46,916 bases of DNA. Source: Verrucomicrobiia bacterium (GTDB lineage: Bacteria > Verrucomicrobiota > Verrucomicrobiia > Limisphaerales > UBA11358). Under the pieces are notes generated by a model. It had not been told where the DNA came from, searched no databases, and saw only the letters and a list, made by a program, of their open reading frames with translations. The stretch covers positions 1-46,916 of the forward strand of contig JASHPN010000176.1 of assembly GCA_030038175.1 (NCBI GenBank). The letters are read 5' to 3'. Each line of letters begins with the position of its first letter. Within the stretch, counting starts at the first letter, position 1. The position numbers and the translations under genes were made by a program. Below are positions 7,339 through 15,271 of this stretch, piece by piece.

Positions 7339-9333
7339 GTGACCAAGGAGACCTGGGCTTTTCCGGCCATTTTATTGGCGGCCGCTGCGCTTCCCGTATT
7401 GGCCCAGCCATTCGATGTGCCGGACAATCTGGCGCGCCTGATCCGGCAGGAGGACACCGACGGCGATAAAAAAATTACCGTCCACGACCGTCTCACCCTA
7501 TTTGAAATCCTCGGGACTAACGGCGCGGCAATCGCCCGGGTCCAGGGCGCCTATCCCTTGTCCATCTTATTGCAGGATCTGGAACGGGCCGAAGACTCCC
7601 GTCATTTTGAGATTTCTCTGGCGGACATCCATTTCGACGAGCCTGCCGCCGCTCGCACCCACAGGTTGATTCGCGAATTTTATTGGGATGCGCTGACCCG
7701 GCGCATTGACGCGGCGCATTTGGCGCAAGTCGTTCCTGATCCCAAAGTCCAATCAAAGGATAATTATCTTTACGTGCCCGGTTCGGATACTAATGCCGTG
7801 CGTTATTTCGAAGCTTTTGGCAAAACGATGGGAAATGATCTGTCGCCGCCGGTGAAGATCGTCGTTTTACCCGCGCCGCGGAAAGTCACCGGTGATTTTG
7901 TGCGCAACCTGGACGGCGCGCATGGCCTCCTGTCGCTGGCCCTGGCAACCAATGCCGATGGCACGATTTCCGGCGTTCCTTATGTCGTGCCGGGCGGGCG
8001 GTTCAATGAATTGTATTATTGGGACAGCTATTTTATTACGCAGGGTTTGTTGCAGGATGGGCGAAAGGATTTGGCGCGCGGTATGGCGGACAATCTTCTT
8101 TATGAAATGAGGCACTACGGAAAAATTCCGAACGGCAATCGCACTTATTATCTCACCCGCTCCCAACCGCCGTTTCTGACGTCCCTCATTCTGGCCGTTT
8201 ACCATTCCGGCGCGGCCGATAAACCATGGCTCGCCGCCGCGCTGAGAACCGCCATCGCCGAATACGAAAACGTCTGGATGTCGGACGGCCACCGGGTCGC
8301 GGTCGGCCAATATGTCTTGAATCGCTATTTTGATTCCGGCGCCGGCCCTTGCCCGGAAGTTGAGCCGGGACATTACGACGAGCAAATCGCCCCGTGGCTG
8401 GCGCAGGCGAATTCCGAAGCCGGTTTGCTCACTCCCTACCGGTTTCTCAACGAATTCTTGTATTGTGGAGATTATTCCAGTCTGAAGGTAAACGGGATGA
8501 CGCTCGGCGAATTTTTTGAGCATGACCGCGCCGTGCGCGAATCCGGCCACGATACCACGCACCGTTTCGACGATCGCACCGCGGACTTTTTGCCCGTGGA
8601 TTTAAATGCGTTGCTTTACAAATACGAAACGGATTTTGCGGATACTCTGGACAGTGAGTTTGGCGGAACGTTGCCCGGAGTGGACGGCGAATCGGGACAA
8701 GCGGATTTCTGGCGGCAACAGGCGCAGCATCGGAAAGCCGCCATCATGGCGCTGATGTGGGACGACCAACGGGGCTTTTTCTTCGATTACGATTTCATCC
8801 GCCATCAGCGTTCCACTTATATCAGCGCGACCGGACTTTACCCGCTTTGGGCAAAATTGCTCGACGCGAACGCTCCCGCTGAGCGCAAACGGGCGGCCCG
8901 GATGGTTTCTTATATGCGCGAAAAACTGGAAGAGCGGGCGGGCCTGGCGGCGAGCGCGAAGGAATCCGTGGTTGCGGCGCGCACTCACGATCCGCGCCAA
9001 TGGGATTATCCGTACGGCTGGGCGCCGCATCAGATGCTCGCTTGGCAAGGCCTCGTCAATTACGGCTTCCGCGCTGATGCCGGGCGGCTGGCATATCGGT
9101 GGCTCTATGCCATTGCCAAAAATGCGCGTGATTACGACGGGGTTATTCCCGAGAAATACAACGTCGTCACCGGCTCGCATGAGGTGTTTGTCGAGTATGG
9201 CAATGTGGGCACGAAATTCAACTACATCACTCGGGAAGGATTCGGCTGGACGGATGCGTCTTTTGAAGTGGGCGTGAATTATTTGTCGTCCAATCAATTG
9301 GTTGATTTGGATGAATTAAAACGGCCAGAGTGA
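7339..9333 (+). CDS. treA: Periplasmic alpha,alpha-trehalase (GH37) with EF-hand-like loop
   Basis: This GH37 enzyme hydrolyses trehalose to two glucose molecules. Both trehalase signatures are present: 'PGGRFNELYYWDSYF' from residue 218 and 'QWDYPYGWAP' from 554. The expected catalytic acid is Asp405 in 'ESGHDTTHRF', and the general base is expected at Glu605 in 'IPEKYNVV'. The first 22 residues form a signal peptide ending 'LPVLAQ', so export to the periplasm is likely. Residues 39-50 ('DTDGDKKITVHD') match a canonical EF-hand loop with Asp at 1, 3, 5 and 12, recalling the calcium site of fungal neutral trehalases. GTG 7339 is chosen because the signal peptide begins there; longer frames read into repeat DNA. 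The protein has 664 residues, longer than E. coli TreA. Confidence 0.9.
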   Translation: MTKETWAFPAILLAAAALPVLAQPFDVPDNLARLIRQEDTDGDKKITVHDRLTLFEILGTNGAAIARVQGAYPLSILLQDLERAEDSRHFEISLADIHFDEPAAARTHRLIREFYWDALTRRIDAAHLAQVVPDPKVQSKDNYLYVPGSDTNAVRYFEAFGKTMGNDLSPPVKIVVLPAPRKVTGDFVRNLDGAHGLLSLALATNADGTISGVPYVVPGGRFNELYYWDSYFITQGLLQDGRKDLARGMADNLLYEMRHYGKIPNGNRTYYLTRSQPPFLTSLILAVYHSGAADKPWLAAALRTAIAEYENVWMSDGHRVAVGQYVLNRYFDSGAGPCPEVEPGHYDEQIAPWLAQANSEAGLLTPYRFLNEFLYCGDYSSLKVNGMTLGEFFEHDRAVRESGHDTTHRFDDRTADFLPVDLNALLYKYETDFADTLDSEFGGTLPGVDGESGQADFWRQQAQHRKAAIMALMWDDQRGFFFDYDFIRHQRSTYISATGLYPLWAKLLDANAPAERKRAARMVSYMREKLEERAGLAASAKESVVAARTHDPRQWDYPYGWAPHQMLAWQGLVNYGFRADAGRLAYRWLYAIAKNARDYDGVIPEKYNVVTGSHEVFVEYGNVGTKFNYITREGFGWTDASFEVGVNYLSSNQLVDLDELKRPE

Positions 9334-9412
9334 GTGCGCGAGCATTTGGGTTCCTCACGCAAAGGGCGCCAAGGCCGCGAAGACAAATGCATTTCACTTT
9401 TTGTGCTTATGG

Positions 9413-11260
9413 TCAATGACTCGCCGGGATTCGTTTCAAAATCTTGATGCCGAATTGGCCGTTTTTGAGGGGTTCGCTGCCGAAGAGAATTTCAGGGCGG
9501 TAATTCTTTCGCACCCATTGCATGAGCGGCTGGCCGAAGTCCGGGGAACTTCCGAAATAGCCGATCTGAAACTCGGAGGAATCACGCTCGACGATGAAAA
9601 CGTAATCCGGCGCGCCTTGCTCAAACGCGGCGGTCATCGTGGATTGGCCGATGACGGTTACGGAATTTAAGTCCCAGAACAGGCAGGGAGTGGGGTTTGC
9701 GCGGCGCGTCAAATAATTCAACATTTCGCCTTCCGGCACCACGGCAAAGGTAGCGCCGGGCGGAAGATTTTTTTCCGTCCAGGCGAGGGCGGCGTTGATG
9801 TCCCGTCCGGTATCCGGATTTTTGATATCACGGGCGTCTGAATTATAGGTAAAGATTTTATCGCCGCCGCTTCCCACCGGCAGCGTCTTTTTCGCGTACA
9901 ACAGGAGCGATTGGTCAAACAAATTGGCGAAACCAATCAGCAACACCAGGGCGATTGCGAAGCGAAAGGAACGCCGGGGAACCTGGAACTTTTTTTCCAG
10001 CCAATCCGGGAGGAGCCAGTAGAGCAAATAAATCGAGCTGACAAACGCCGGCATGGCCAGCGCGAAGCCATAGTGAAAAATGCGCGGGAACAAGCCAAGT
10101 TTCGCCAACAGAACCAGGGCAAAGATGCTCCAGAGCAGCGGAAAGACCGGCGGTTGTTCGGCGGTTTTATATTTCCACGCGATGAAACCGCAGGCGCACA
10201 GGCACAAGGGCGGCAGCGGCCAGCCGCATTGAACCCAATCGAAACGACCCGCCCAAATCAGGAGCGGCAAAATCAGGAGCAGCAGAATGACCAGCGGGGA
10301 GTTTATCCCTTTCAATTTCCAATTGCGTGTCCAGCGCAGCACAAAAGCGTACACGGCCACGGCCAAAGCAACGGCGAGAAAATAAAGAATGATTTCCCGC
10401 AAATGAGCCAGGGGAGCATCCAGCCCGGTGCACCACAGGTAAAAAGCGTTGTTGGTGATTTTTCCCTGCACGATCGGAAGCCAATCGAAAACCACCGATC
10501 GGAAGCTTTCGCGCGCGTTTTCTGTGTGCAGGAAAAAAAAGAAAAAGAACAAGGATGGAATCGCTCCAGCGCAGACAAATGCGGGCAGAGAGGAAACGAG
10601 TTTTTTACGCCCCCATTTGAAGCCATAGAGAATAAATGCTCCCAGGACGGCGACCGCCAGCGCCGTGCAGATATCCGGTTTGGTGAGGAAGACGATGCCG
10701 GCGAAAAAGCCGGCGGCGAGGGCGGCGCGGATTTTTCCCCCGGCAATCCAATCGCTCAACAGGGCGATGGCAAAAATGGAAAAAATCAGGCCATGCGTGG
10801 CCTCGTGCGTATAGGGCGCGATGTAATTGTAATTTCCAATCTGGACGTATTGCCCAAACGCAAAAATGAGCACGATGCCCAAACCCATGAGGGTCGCTGT
10901 CGCAGCATTAGCGGCCGCGCAAAAGCGGCGATAGACGACAAAAATCATCGCCGCGGCCAGAATCAGGTTGGCGGCGATCAACGTTGAAAACGAAACGCCG
11001 AAGATTTTAAAAAGGAGCGCGTTGAAATATTGGGAGAAAGGTCCGCCGGAGAAATAAAACAAATTGCGGTACAAAACCGCGCCGAGCGAAATCCGCCAGG
11101 GCATATAGAGCTGCGTCCCGAAATCAACCAGGACATCCGGCCATTTGCGCCAGGTGAGCGCGGCGGCCAGAACAAACGCCACCGCCACCACGCCCAATCC
11201 CGGCCATCCTGAATGCCGGGAGGAAATATTATCCGACGTTTTTGATTCAGGCTGGCTCAC
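9413..11260 (-). CDS. Polytopic membrane protein, GT-C (GT39/ArnT-like) glycosyltransferase
   Basis: This 615-residue protein has about eleven hydrophobic segments followed by a soluble C-terminal domain of roughly 160 residues. Near the first segment it has 'LVDFGTQLYMPWRISLGAVL' and then 'YRNLFYFSGGPFSQYFNALL', the arrangement seen in GT-C fold sugar transferases that use polyprenyl-phosphate sugars, with an acidic residue in the first outside loop. I therefore infer transfer of a sugar to a lipid or protein on the outer face of the inner membrane; donor and acceptor are unknown. The next gene on the strand upstream is gnd, whose stop lies six bases before this ATG, so the two may be transcribed together. 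Confidence 0.62.
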   Translation of the reverse strand: MSQPESKTSDNISSRHSGWPGLGVVAVAFVLAAALTWRKWPDVLVDFGTQLYMPWRISLGAVLYRNLFYFSGGPFSQYFNALLFKIFGVSFSTLIAANLILAAAMIFVVYRRFCAAANAATATLMGLGIVLIFAFGQYVQIGNYNYIAPYTHEATHGLIFSIFAIALLSDWIAGGKIRAALAAGFFAGIVFLTKPDICTALAVAVLGAFILYGFKWGRKKLVSSLPAFVCAGAIPSLFFFFFFLHTENARESFRSVVFDWLPIVQGKITNNAFYLWCTGLDAPLAHLREIILYFLAVALAVAVYAFVLRWTRNWKLKGINSPLVILLLLILPLLIWAGRFDWVQCGWPLPPLCLCACGFIAWKYKTAEQPPVFPLLWSIFALVLLAKLGLFPRIFHYGFALAMPAFVSSIYLLYWLLPDWLEKKFQVPRRSFRFAIALVLLIGFANLFDQSLLLYAKKTLPVGSGGDKIFTYNSDARDIKNPDTGRDINAALAWTEKNLPPGATFAVVPEGEMLNYLTRRANPTPCLFWDLNSVTVIGQSTMTAAFEQGAPDYVFIVERDSSEFQIGYFGSSPDFGQPLMQWVRKNYRPEILFGSEPLKNGQFGIKILKRIPASH

Positions 11261-11266
11261 CGCTCG

Positions 11267-12736
11267 TCATACGGTGTAACTTCCGCTGGCCGTCGTTCCA
11301 CCCTTGCCGGTCCAGTTGGTGTGGAAAAACTGGCCGCGCGGCTTGTCAACCAGTTCATAGGTGTGCGCGCCGAAATAATCGCGTTGGGCCTGCAACAGGT
11401 TGGCCGGCAGCACGGCGCTGCGGTATTGATCGTAAAAGGCCAGCGCGGTGCTGAAGGCCGGCGCGGGAATGCCCTTTTTGGCCGCTGCGGCGACCACATT
11501 GCGCCAGCCCTTTTGGCAGCGCTTGATTTCACCGCGAAAATAATCGTCCAGCAGCAAATTCATCAGTTTCGGATTGTGGTCGTACGCATCCTTGATTTTG
11601 CCCAGGAACCGCGAGCGGATAATGCAACCCCCGCGCCACATCAACGCGACGCCGCCCATATTGAGGTTCCACTTATACTCCGCCGCCGCCGCGCGCATGA
11701 GCATGTAACCTTGCGCGTAGCTGATGATCTTGGAGGCGTAAAGCGCGTCCCGGACGTCCGCGATGAATTGTTTTTTCTTCGAATCATTTTTGGCCACGGA
11801 CAAAAATGGCCTTGGCCCTTTCAATTTCCGGGCGGCTTTGACGCGTTCGTCTTTCAGCGCGGAAACGCACCGGGAATAAACCGCCTCGGCGATCAGGGTG
11901 ATCGGCATTCCCAGGTCGGCGCTGTTTTGAACGGTCCATTTGCCCGTGCCTTTTTGACCGGCGGTATCGAGAATTTTGTCCACCAGCGGTGTGCCGTCGG
12001 TGTCTTTGTAGGCGAGAATATCGCGCGTGATTTCGATCAGGTAGGAATCCAATTCGCCCTGGTTCCATTCGGCGAAGACGTCGTGCATTTCCTGGGCGCT
12101 CATGCCCAGGCCGTTTTTCAGGATATTATACGCCTCGCAGATCAACTGCATGTCGCCGTATTCAATGCCGTTATGGACCATTTTTACATAATGGCCGGCG
12201 CCATTTTCGCCCACCCAATCACAGCAGGGTGTGCCATCCTCCACTTTGGCGGCGATGCCCTGAAAAATGTTTTTGACGTGAGGCCACGCGGCGGGGGAAC
12301 CCCCCGGCATGATGGATGGGCCGTGCCGCGCGCCTTCTTCACCGCCGGACACCCCGGTGCCGATGTAGAGCATGCCCTTGCTTTCGACGTATTTGGCGCG
12401 GCGGTTGGTGTCTTCAAACAGCGAGTTGCCGCCGTCAATAATGATATCGCCCGCTTCGAGGTGCGGCAGCAGGAGTTCGATAAATTCATCCACCGGTTTG
12501 CCGGCCTTGACCATGAGCATGACGCGGCGGGGCTTTTTGAGTTTCGCAATCATTTCCTCGATGGAACGGGCGCCAACGACTTTGGTGCCCTTGGCTTCGT
12601 TGGCGAGAAACTCGTCCACTTTGGCGACCGTGCGGTTGAAGGCCACGACGGTGAAGCCGTGGTCGTTCATGTTGAGGATTAAATTCTGGCCCATCACGGC
12701 CAGTCCGATGACTGCAATATCAGCTTGGGTATCCAT
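11267..12736 (-). CDS. gnd: 6-phosphogluconate dehydrogenase, decarboxylating
   Basis: This is the third enzyme of the oxidative pentose phosphate pathway: it converts 6-phosphogluconate and NADP+ to ribulose 5-phosphate, CO2 and NADPH in the cytoplasm. The 489-residue length is normal for the long form. Visible hallmarks are the N-terminal nucleotide site 'IAVIGLAVMGQNLILNM', the active-site stretch 'DWVGENGAGHYVKMVHNGIE' and the 'GTGKWTVQNSADLGMPITLI' helix region. The C-terminal tail 'GGTTASGSYTV' is also typical. ATG 12736 is chosen because the Rossmann fold follows at once. A 10-base direct repeat (12731-12740 and 12744-12753) duplicates the start region, with the upstream ATG out of frame. 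Confidence 0.95.
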   Translation of the reverse strand: MDTQADIAVIGLAVMGQNLILNMNDHGFTVVAFNRTVAKVDEFLANEAKGTKVVGARSIEEMIAKLKKPRRVMLMVKAGKPVDEFIELLLPHLEAGDIIIDGGNSLFEDTNRRAKYVESKGMLYIGTGVSGGEEGARHGPSIMPGGSPAAWPHVKNIFQGIAAKVEDGTPCCDWVGENGAGHYVKMVHNGIEYGDMQLICEAYNILKNGLGMSAQEMHDVFAEWNQGELDSYLIEITRDILAYKDTDGTPLVDKILDTAGQKGTGKWTVQNSADLGMPITLIAEAVYSRCVSALKDERVKAARKLKGPRPFLSVAKNDSKKKQFIADVRDALYASKIISYAQGYMLMRAAAAEYKWNLNMGGVALMWRGGCIIRSRFLGKIKDAYDHNPKLMNLLLDDYFRGEIKRCQKGWRNVVAAAAKKGIPAPAFSTALAFYDQYRSAVLPANLLQAQRDYFGAHTYELVDKPRGQFFHTNWTGKGGTTASGSYTV

Positions 12737-12753
12737 ATTAAAAATCCATATTA
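12731..12753. repeat. 10-base direct repeat across the gnd start codon
   Basis: The sequence 'atccatatta' occurs at 12731-12740 and again at 12744-12753, a 13-base period. On the coding strand this places a second ATGGAT 13 bases upstream of the gnd start and out of frame. Confidence 0.6.
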
Positions 12754-12831
12754 AGCAATTCTTTGCCGGGGCGAAAGTCCGGGATGCATGTGTTTCCGCG
12801 ACCCGGCCTGGGCGGCGCGGCATTCAAACAG

Positions 12832-12856
12832 CAGAGCCGCGCGCGTGAGCAAGCGG
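12832..12856 (+). repeat. Dispersed repeat family B, intergenic copy
   Basis: This 25-base sequence begins 'cagagccgcg' and ends 'agcgg', and matches the copy on the minus strand of 16503-16527 at 21 of 25 positions. It lies in the 153-bp gap between gnd and the triple-HTH gene, which has no other visible feature. Confidence 0.5.
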
Positions 12857-12889
12857 CCGGTCGTGGCGGCGATGATGGGATACGAGGTT

Positions 12890-13432
12890 TCAATACGTGC
12901 GCCGGAGTCGGAACGGCAGGCGCGGCGGACGGGAGCTGCCGGTCCAGCGGGTCTTGTACCGGTGCTTTTGGCACAACTGAATGGCGTAAATATAGGAAAT
13001 CTTCAATTCCTTCGCGACTTCCCGGAGGGTGAGCCCGGGTTTCAAACTCTTGAACCGGGCGTTCCAGTAATCCGCCCGCTCATGCTTTCCCTTCTTCCGT
13101 TTGAAGCGGTAGCCCGCCGATTTTCCGTAATAATACGCGCGCTGCTCGGTCAGCTTCAATCTTTCCGCGGCGTCGCCAATGGTCAAATCCGGCGGCAGCC
13201 GGCGCATTAAATTCATGAGCCGCGTTTTATGCTGGGTGTTGCTGCGCACCTTGGGAATGCCATAGCGCATTCGCAATTCATAGATGGCGGCGCGCGTGAC
13301 CCCAAAGAGCTTTCCGATTTCCGCATCAGACTTGGTGAGGCTGCTGCGGATGATCTTCAGCCGTTTCTGGGTGCGCTGCCACGGCGAGGGCCGTTCGCGT
13401 CGTTTTCTTCGCTTTTTTGTTTCAATCGCCAT
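12890..13432 (-). CDS. Small basic protein with three helix-turn-helix-like repeats
   Basis: The 180 residues are very rich in Lys and Arg and I do not recognise a named family. Three stretches align with one another: residues 30-61 ('KSDAEIGKLFGVTRAAIYEL'), 78-111 ('TIGDAAERLKLTEQRAYYYG') and 129-162 ('TLREVAKELKISYIYAIQLC'). Each has the pattern of a helix-turn-helix (x-x-x-E/A-hydrophobic-A-K/R-x-hydrophobic-x-hydrophobic-S/T). A lysine/arginine cluster precedes the first ('KKRRKRRERP') and separates the second and third. The most natural reading is a DNA-binding protein gripping three successive half-sites; this is inference. It starts 18 bases after the stop of the YmdB-type gene on the same strand, so the two are probably cotranscribed. 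No partner or target can be named. Confidence 0.6.
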   Translation of the reverse strand: MAIETKKRRKRRERPSPWQRTQKRLKIIRSSLTKSDAEIGKLFGVTRAAIYELRMRYGIPKVRSNTQHKTRLMNLMRRLPPDLTIGDAAERLKLTEQRAYYYGKSAGYRFKRKKGKHERADYWNARFKSLKPGLTLREVAKELKISYIYAIQLCQKHRYKTRWTGSSRPPRLPFRLRRTY

Positions 13433-13450
13433 TTTACGGGTGATTCAGCG

Positions 13451-14236
13451 TCATGCTGCCTCCGATACGCGCTGAATGTTTAATGCTTTGCCGGTGGATT
13501 CGTCAACTTCAATCAGCGCCCCCTGCAAAAGCACCCGCTTTTTGGCCACCTCAAATCGCTGCGGCATGGACGTTAGAAAGCGTTTAATGACCGGCTCGAT
13601 CTCCCGGCCCAGGACGCTTTCGTGCGGCCCCGTGAATCCAGCGTCGCTCAAATAGCCAGTGCCTCCGGGAAAGATCTGTTCGTCCGCCGTTTGCACGTGC
13701 GTATGCGTGCCCACCACCGCGCTGGCCTGGCCGTCCAGCATCCGCCCAAACGCGATTTTTTCCGAGGTCGCTTCCGCGTGAAAATCCACGAAAATGATTT
13801 TTGTCTGTTCCCGCAGTTTCGTCACTTCCCCGGCCGCGGCCAAAAACGGATTCTCCACCGGCGGCTGCATATACGTGCGCCCCTGAAAATTCAGGACGGC
13901 AACCTTAAATCGCCGATTTTTTGCTTCAAATGCGCCGCTTCCGCGTCCCGGCACGTCCGCCGGATAATTCATGGGCCGCAAAAATCGTTTCTCACTTTCC
14001 AGCAGGCCCATCACTTCCTTTTGGTCCCACAAATGGTCGCCGCTGGTGATGACATCCACGCCGGCGGAAAAAATCTCTTCGGCAGTTTTGGGCGTGATGC
14101 CTGAGCCGCCGGCCGAATTTTCACCGTTGGCCACGACAAAATCCAGGGCCCATTTCTCGCGCAAACCGGGCAAAAGAGCATTGACGGCGTTACGCCCAGG
14201 CTGGCCGACGATATCGCCGATGAAAAGGAGTTTCAC
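13451..14236 (-). CDS. YmdB-family metallophosphoesterase
   Basis: This 261-residue cytoplasmic enzyme belongs to the YmdB family (TIGR00282 type), known as a 2',3'-cyclic nucleotide phosphodiesterase that affects biofilm and motility decisions in Bacillus. Metal-ligand motifs appear in order: 'LLFIGDIVGQPGR', 'VVANGENSAGGSGIT', 'ITSGDHLWDQKE' (GDH where most members have GNH), 'VDFHAEATSEK' and 'VVGTHTHVQTAD'. Length and motif order match the family well. It lies 52 bases after the WecA/MraY-type gene and 18 bases before the triple-HTH gene, all on the minus strand. The substrate in this organism is unknown. Confidence 0.9.
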   Translation of the reverse strand: MKLLFIGDIVGQPGRNAVNALLPGLREKWALDFVVANGENSAGGSGITPKTAEEIFSAGVDVITSGDHLWDQKEVMGLLESEKRFLRPMNYPADVPGRGSGAFEAKNRRFKVAVLNFQGRTYMQPPVENPFLAAAGEVTKLREQTKIIFVDFHAEATSEKIAFGRMLDGQASAVVGTHTHVQTADEQIFPGGTGYLSDAGFTGPHESVLGREIEPVIKRFLTSMPQRFEVAKKRVLLQGALIEVDESTGKALNIQRVSEAA

Positions 14237-14288
14237 GCCGAGAAGTTACGCGGGAACGGCCCGGAAGGCACGTTTTTTGTGGGAGCCA

Positions 14289-15266
14289 TTACAAGCAGCA
14301 GGCGAGGGCTCCGAGGGCGGCTGCGGCGAGCCAGAGGATGAGCACGGACCGGGTGCGGCTGAGGCCCGCGCGGACAAGGCGATGCGAAATATGATTGGTG
14401 TCGCCAATCCAGAACGGCTTGCGGTTGAGCGTTCGCATCAGGGTGACCTGGGCGAGGTCCAGGAGCGGAATGGCCAGGACGAGCAGGGGCGAGAGCACGG
14501 CCAGAGGACGTGGGTTTTGTTTCGTGTAAAAATGCGGCAGGATGGCCATGACGGCGAGCAGGTATCCGACCAACTGGCTGCCGGCGTCGCCCAGAAACGC
14601 CCGCGCATTGGGGAAATTCCAGGGGAGAAAACCCAGCAGCGATCCGCAAATCAAGAACCCGGCGAGGGCCACAAGATATTCGCCGTTGGAGGCGGCAATG
14701 AGCGCGAATAAAAACGCGCCAATCGCGCCCACGCCGGCGCAAAGGCCGTTCATGTTGTCCATGAAATTGAAAGCGTTGATGACCGTCAAAAGCCAGAGCA
14801 CGGTGATGGCATAGCTGAAGGCGGCGCTCGGCACAAACAGTGTGATCTTTTTGCAAGCGATGGCCACCACGACGGCGGCTAAAAATTGCCCGGCGAATTT
14901 CGGCAGCGCCTTTAATTCATGCTTGTCGTCAAGCCAGCCCAGGATCGTGATGCCGATGGCGCCGGCGGCGATGGCGCCCAGTTCCAGCCCCCGGTGCTTC
15001 AGCCCGTAGGCAATCGGACCGGCGAGGGAAAATTTCAGGAACCCGGATGCGATCAGGATCGCGCCGGCCATGAGCGGCAGCAAAATGCCGGTCAGGACCG
15101 CGTAACCGCCCGCCAGCGGCGTGGGCTCATGATGAATTTTTCGGTCGCCCGGTTCGTCAACGAGTTTTGTCCGCAAACACCATTTCCGCCAAAGCGGCAG
15201 GGCCAGCAGCGTCGTCAAAAACGCGCCGGCAAACGTCACGAGGAAGTAATTGTACGGGAAAGGCAT
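14289..15266 (-). CDS. Polyprenyl-phosphate sugar-1-phosphate transferase (WecA/TagO/MraY family)
   Basis: This integral membrane enzyme (325 residues, about ten segments) should transfer a sugar-1-phosphate from a UDP-sugar to undecaprenyl phosphate, the first step in building a lipid-linked glycan. Family motifs seen are 'VDEPGDRKIHHEPTPLAGG', 'GWLDDKHEL', 'NAFNFMDNMNGL' (usually NxxDGxDGL), 'FLGDAGSQLVGY' and a cytoplasmic 'DTNHISHRL' near the C-terminus. The 'PGxRKIHxxPxPxxGG' opening fits WecA/TagO better than MraY. ATG 15266 is chosen because it lies five bases after the stop of the GT4 gene; the frame is open upstream but would overlap GT4 with arginine-rich noise. It is probably in one operon with GT4. 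Confidence 0.88.
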   Translation of the reverse strand: MPFPYNYFLVTFAGAFLTTLLALPLWRKWCLRTKLVDEPGDRKIHHEPTPLAGGYAVLTGILLPLMAGAILIASGFLKFSLAGPIAYGLKHRGLELGAIAAGAIGITILGWLDDKHELKALPKFAGQFLAAVVVAIACKKITLFVPSAAFSYAITVLWLLTVINAFNFMDNMNGLCAGVGAIGAFLFALIAASNGEYLVALAGFLICGSLLGFLPWNFPNARAFLGDAGSQLVGYLLAVMAILPHFYTKQNPRPLAVLSPLLVLAIPLLDLAQVTLMRTLNRKPFWIGDTNHISHRLVRAGLSRTRSVLILWLAAAALGALACCL

Positions 15267-15271
15267 TGCTG

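Noticed and set aside
9911..10987. Plus-strand frame of 358 codons rich in Gln, Arg and Glu
   Set aside because: It is antisense to a membrane protein gene; such composition is typical of the reverse complement of hydrophobic coding DNA.
11321..12682. Long open frame (453 codons) on the plus strand
   Set aside because: It is the antisense shadow of gnd, whose protein is unmistakable. The plus-strand translation has no recognisable motif.
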